Shown here: positions 60,579 through 64,000 of the stretch, piece after piece | How the letters are laid out: each line of letters starts with the position of its first letter | Numbering within the stretch: the stretch's first letter is position 1 | Source: Nitrospirota bacterium | GTDB taxonomy: Bacteria > Nitrospirota > Nitrospiria > Nitrospirales > Nitrospiraceae | Length of the DNA stretch: 64,000 nucleotides | Reading direction: 5' to 3' | NCBI GenBank assembly: GCA_002737345.1 | Contig: NSIK01000026.1 | Span: forward strand, 10,001 to 74,000 | Position numbers and translations under genes: made by a program | The notes under the pieces: model-generated | Databases searched by the model: none | Told to the model about the DNA's origin: nothing | What the model saw: only the letters and a program-made list of their open reading frames with translations

Positions 60579-62357
60579 CTAAGAATTACAATAGCCGTTT
60601 GTGATCGGCATCCGCCGATCCTTGCCCAGAGCCCGATGCGTAATCTTGATACCGAGCGGCGCCTGTCGGCGTTTGTGCTCGCTACTATCCACCAACGCAA
60701 TCACACGTGCCACCGTCGTTCGGTCATACCCCGCTTCAACGATCTCTTCGAGCGACCGGTCTTCTTCCACATAGGCTTGGAGAATAGGGTCTAAGACCTC
60801 ATAGGGCGGCAGCGAGTCTTCATCCTTTTGATTGGGCCTCAGCTCGGCGGTCGGCGGTCGATTGAGCGTCCGTTTGGGGATTGCCGGGGTTGTGCCACGA
60901 CGATTCCGTAGCTTCGCCAGGTCATAAACCATCGTCTTCGGCACATCTTTGATCGCGGCAAATCCGCCGGCCATATCCCCGTACAAGGTGGCATAGCCCA
61001 CGCTCATCTCGCTCTTATTACCCGTGGTGAGCACCAGGTGGCCAAACTTATTGGAGAAGGCCATCAGCAGGTTACCCCGGATGCGGGCCTGGAGATTCTC
61101 TTCTGTTGTATCAGCCACACGGTCCTCAAACGTCTCGGCAAGCGATTGCCGATAGGTATCGAACAACCTCGTGATAGGAATCGTGCGAACGGAGATCGCA
61201 AGCCGTTTCCCCAATTCCGCCACATCCGCGTAACTGTCTTGCGACGTGTAGGGCGACGGCATGAACAGGCCCAAGACGTTCTCAGCGCCCAACGCATCGA
61301 CGGCCAGCACGGCAGTCAAGGCCGAGTCCACCCCGCCGCTCAACCCGATCATGACCCGTGTAAATCCGTTTTTCCTGACGTAGTCACGCACGCCCAGCGT
61401 GAGAGCCCGATACACTTCTTCCAGTGGGTCAAGGGCTGCCACCAGATCAGGAACCGCGCGCGCGCGAACTTTCGGGATAGCCGGAAGCGACGCCACGCAT
61501 ATCTCTACCACCGCGGCAATCCGTCTCGGCAGGAGCTTCTTCTGGCCCTGCGTACGTCTCGCGCGCGCGACCGCCTCCATATTAAGGTCTGCCACGATGA
61601 GATCTTCCTCAAAGGCTTTCCCTCGTGCGATGACCTCGCCCTGGTGGTCGAGGATCACGCTGTTCCCGTCGAAGACCAGCTCGTCCTGCCCGCCGACCAC
61701 GTTGGTGTAGGTCAGCACCACCCCGTTTTCCCTCGCGCGAGTCGCCAGCATCTGTTCGCGCACCCGGCTCTTGCCCAAATGAAAAGGCGAGGCATTGATG
61801 TTCACGATAACTTCGGCACCAGCCGCTGCCTGGAACCGGGTCGGACCTTCCGGCACCCAGACGTCCTCGCAAATATTCACTCCGATCACCGTGCGACGCA
61901 GGCGGATAAGCGGCAACCGTCGGCCTGGATGAAAATAACGGCTCTCGTCGAACACCCCGTAGTTCGGCAGGTACCACTTGCAATAGGTCGTGATGAGTTT
62001 TTGATCGGCGATGAACGCCGCCGCATTGTAGAGTTCGTGCGACCCGGCCGGCACAACCGACGAACGTGCCGGCTTCGGGTCGATGCCATCGTTCTGGCTG
62101 ACGTAGCCCACCACCGCAGCCAGGCCCCGGCAGTGACGGACAATTTCCTGAAGCGCGCGGCGATTGTCCGCGATAAAGCGAGGCTTCAGCAAGAGGTCTT
62201 CTGGCGGATAGCCGGTGATCGCCAGCTCAGGAAATGCGACTAAATCGACCTTCGCCTTTTTCGCCTCACGCAGCCAAGCCGTGATCTGGCGGACGTTGCC
62301 ATCCAGATCCCCGACTGTCGGATTCATCTGCACCATGGCGATACGAAACGTGTGCAT
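60579..62357 (-). CDS. nadE: Glutamine-dependent NAD+ synthetase
   Basis: 592 residues from MHTFRIAMVQMNPTVGD at 62357; a 60-codon open extension upstream is arginine-rich and unlikely. The N-terminal nitrilase-type amidase (about 1-275) has its glutamate in FPELAITGYPPEDLLLK and cysteine in GVNICEDVWVPEG. The C-terminal synthetase has P-loop GLSGGVDSALTAV and TTGNKSEMSVGYATLYGDMAGGF. Amidates deamido-NAD with ammonia from glutamine. Confidence 0.95.
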   Translation of the reverse strand: MHTFRIAMVQMNPTVGDLDGNVRQITAWLREAKKAKVDLVAFPELAITGYPPEDLLLKPRFIADNRRALQEIVRHCRGLAAVVGYVSQNDGIDPKPARSSVVPAGSHELYNAAAFIADQKLITTYCKWYLPNYGVFDESRYFHPGRRLPLIRLRRTVIGVNICEDVWVPEGPTRFQAAAGAEVIVNINASPFHLGKSRVREQMLATRARENGVVLTYTNVVGGQDELVFDGNSVILDHQGEVIARGKAFEEDLIVADLNMEAVARARRTQGQKKLLPRRIAAVVEICVASLPAIPKVRARAVPDLVAALDPLEEVYRALTLGVRDYVRKNGFTRVMIGLSGGVDSALTAVLAVDALGAENVLGLFMPSPYTSQDSYADVAELGKRLAISVRTIPITRLFDTYRQSLAETFEDRVADTTEENLQARIRGNLLMAFSNKFGHLVLTTGNKSEMSVGYATLYGDMAGGFAAIKDVPKTMVYDLAKLRNRRGTTPAIPKRTLNRPPTAELRPNQKDEDSLPPYEVLDPILQAYVEEDRSLEEIVEAGYDRTTVARVIALVDSSEHKRRQAPLGIKITHRALGKDRRMPITNGYCNS

Positions 62358-62610
62358 AGGTAAAAATGCCCTCACGCGCTCTTGCGAGTTGCGAGTATCA
62401 TTCTCCTCCGCGATAAGTACTTGGTTAACACGGAGACTCTGTTGTCTCCGAGTGCGTGCAAGAATAGACTGAGGTTTGCGGGGTGTCAAACCTGCGGCCC
62501 GAGCCGACCTCGCCCTCAGACTTTCCCGACCCGACACCGGCCTGCACCTGGATCGCCTGGCTTCACGGCATCACCATGGGTCTTGCAGAAATATTTTTCA
62601 GGATAACTGA

Positions 62611-62800
62611 ATCACGGGCGTAATTATTGTCATTAGAATCGCCATTAATACGCAGATCGGCGCGCTCATGGGATCGGCCTTGGCCGTCAGTGCCGCGGTG
62701 TTCTGTGGCGCGCATGATGAAGCTATCCGTGATAGGCTGCTCGGCTATAATGCTGCGCGACCCGTGATGGCTCTCGGAGGATTCTTCTTGGTGCGGAATG
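62611..62800 (+). pseudogene. Remnant of a UT-family urea transporter
   Basis: The open frame from 62611 reads ITGVIIVIRIAINTQIGALMGSALAV, then HDEAIRDRLLGYNAARPVMALGGFFL. This follows the repeat unit of UT-family urea channels (helix, G-A-L-x-G, a charged turn A-I-R-x-x-L-x-G-Y-N-x-A and another helix). Only ~60 of the usual ~300 residues remain, and the sequence then turns into unrelated YLRGYQAGRKIVGRD until the stop at 62916. The position directly before ureA fits a former urea-uptake gene. Confidence 0.55.
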
Positions 62801-62917
62801 TGCCCAGCTTTATCTATCTACGCGGGTACCAGGCAGGTCGAAAAATAGTTGGCCGAGACATTATTCTTCATAACTTTGTCCGCTCTTTAACCAGGCACTA
62901 CCACAAAGGAGTATGAC

Positions 62918-63220
62918 ATGCACCTGACACCAAGAGAGTTGGACAAATTGATGATCTATATGATGGCCGAGGTCGCACTGAAGCGCAAAGCGAAGGGATT
63001 GAAACTGAATCATCCCGAAGCCGTGGCGGTGATTACGGCCTCGGCGCTGGACGGGGCACGCGAAGGGAAAACCTTGGAGCAGGTCATGAAAGAAGCCCGG
63101 CTTACATTGACACGGAACGACGTCATGGAAGGCGTGGCGGAAATGATCCCGCTGGTCCAGCTGGAAGCGGTCTTCACGGATGGCAGCCGCCTGGTTACCG
63201 TTCACGGGCCAATCCAGTAA
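62918..63220 (+). CDS. ureA: Urease gamma subunit
   Basis: 100 residues, normal length. [39 protein letters not shown] and the end [19 protein letters not shown] are typical. AAAGGAG lies five bases before the start. First gene of the urease operon; hydrolysis of urea gives ammonium and CO2. Confidence 0.97.
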   Translation: MHLTPRELDKLMIYMMAEVALKRKAKGLKLNHPEAVAVITASALDGAREGKTLEQVMKEARLTLTRNDVMEGVAEMIPLVQLEAVFTDGSRLVTVHGPIQ

Positions 63221-63272
63221 TCGGATCGACATTGCTCAACGGACTTTGCAACCAACAAAGGGAGCAAGAAAA

Positions 63273-63704
63273 ATGGCAACTCAAAAACCACACACCGCGG
63301 CGAAGACACCCGTCGGCGGCTATGTTCTCTCCGACAAACCCATTGAAATCAATGCGGGGCGACCTACAGTTACAATCAAGGTGCGCAACACCGGGGACCG
63401 CCCTGTTCAGGTCGGCTCCCATTATCATTTCTTTGAGGTCAATCGTGCCCTGGAATTTGACCGGAGGGCGGCGTTTGGTCAACACCTGGATATTCCGGCC
63501 TCGACGGGGCTGCGCTTCGAACCGGGCGACGAGAAAGAAGTGGCGCTGGTTCCATTCGGGGGCCAGCAACTTATCTATGGGTTCAGCAACCTGGTTGACG
63601 GCTGGACTGGAAGCGGCCCCACCCCGGGCTACCAGCCGAATCTCGACAAGGGATTGGAACGCGCGGCCAAACTTGGCTTCAAGTCTAAGACCCAAAAACC
63701 ATAA
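63273..63704 (+). CDS. ureB: Urease beta subunit
   Basis: 143 residues from the ATG at 63273, preceded by [51 protein letters not shown] and [19 protein letters not shown] are diagnostic. The C-terminal ~35 residues are longer than in the minimal ~100-residue beta subunit. Confidence 0.97.
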   Translation: MATQKPHTAAKTPVGGYVLSDKPIEINAGRPTVTIKVRNTGDRPVQVGSHYHFFEVNRALEFDRRAAFGQHLDIPASTGLRFEPGDEKEVALVPFGGQQLIYGFSNLVDGWTGSGPTPGYQPNLDKGLERAAKLGFKSKTQKP

Positions 63705-63772
63705 TGAGCATAATGAGATAACCCAGCACGAGCCACTATTAGGCCCCGTTGGCCAAGAAAGAAGACACGCGT

Positions 63773-64000
63773 ATGTCACGCATATCTCGTAAGGAAAATG
63801 CGAGCCTATTTGGCCCGACTGTCGGAGACAAAATTCGCTTGGGTGACACCGACCTCTACATCGAGATCGAGAAGGATCTGCGCGTGTACGGTGATGAAGC
63901 CATCTATGGCGGCGGCAAGACGTTGCGCGACGGCATGGGGATGGATAACCAGCTCACGAGCGAGGGTGGCGCCCTCGATCTGGTGATCACCAATGTCACG
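63773..64000 (+). CDS. ureC: Urease alpha subunit (3' end outside window)
   Basis: The first 76 codons of the catalytic subunit from the ATG at 63773: [36 protein letters not shown] and [13 protein letters not shown]. The nickel ligands lie beyond the window. Sixty-eight bases after ureB. Confidence 0.96.
   Translation, partial: MSRISRKENASLFGPTVGDKIRLGDTDLYIEIEKDLRVYGDEAIYGGGKTLRDGMGMDNQLTSEGGALDLVITNVT

Noticed and set aside
62360..62537. 60-residue N-terminal extension of nadE
   Set aside because: Arginine-rich and lacking homology; the nitrilase domain starts right after the ATG at 62357.

Overview
The window looks like a chromosomal segment of a canonical nitrite-oxidising Nitrospira (phylum Nitrospirota). 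This is inferred from gene content. A periplasmic chlorite dismutase resembles the Nitrospira defluvii enzyme. Cyanase, a formate/nitrite-family channel, a ferredoxin-type assimilatory nitrite reductase, two Amt transporters and a urease operon lie close together. Cyanase, FNT and NirA are generally reported missing from comammox Nitrospira, so a canonical nitrite oxidiser is favoured. No rRNA, tRNA, CRISPR array, complete IS element or prophage was seen.

Layout. 1-950: 3' part of a sulfite-oxidase-type molybdoenzyme. 1086-8844 (minus): housekeeping genes (RluE-like and RluB-like pseudouridine synthases, aroC, aspS, guaA, guaB) plus a nucleotidyltransferase gene remnant. 8885-16236 (minus): a large NHL-repeat protein, scpA-scpB, a pentapeptide-repeat membrane protein, an unknown gene and a histone H1-like protein. 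16535-18581 (plus): a secreted cupredoxin and a PqqD-like/methyltransferase fusion. 18679-26542 (mostly minus): a coiled-coil protein, recG, a DCC protein, an uncharacterised operon (small protein, metallo-beta-lactamase-like, TPR, unknown, O-methyltransferase) and a secreted thioredoxin-fold protein. 26762-37551 (minus): purF-purL-purQ-purS-orf-purC-cld-purB-nusB-ribH-ribBA. 37624-38850: NarK-like transporter, divergent from rpoH (38960), which is followed by groES-groEL and rnhA on the plus strand. 43110-59036 (minus): a 16-kb run of nitrogen-acquisition genes. 59431-62357: a lipoprotein and nadE. 62611-64000 (plus): a urea-transporter remnant and ureA-ureB-ureC, with ureC running off the end.

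The nitrogen run is the most interesting part. Read on the minus strand it is: porin - amt - amt - glnB - glnD - glnA, then an ABC transporter (binding protein - permease - ATPase) - cynS, then FNT channel - cynS - small orf - nirA. Each of the three segments is preceded by a leader that I read as an ANTAR-type antiterminator target. Each leader has two consecutive stem-loops with six-base loops carrying A at position 1 and G at position 4, followed by a Rho-independent terminator that overlaps the second stem-loop. Two of the leaders have a plausible sigma70 promoter 8-15 bases upstream of the first stem-loop. The combined picture is uptake of ammonium, cyanate or nitrate, and nitrite, conversion of all to ammonium by cyanase and NirA, and assimilation by glutamine synthetase under GlnB/GlnD control. 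The whole is gated by transcription antitermination from a regulator encoded outside the window.

There are also signs of decay and mobility. These are a truncated sugar nucleotidyltransferase fused to the rluE start, a truncated urea transporter next to urease, a probable one-base deletion near the start of one cyanase gene, and several families of short intergenic repeats.
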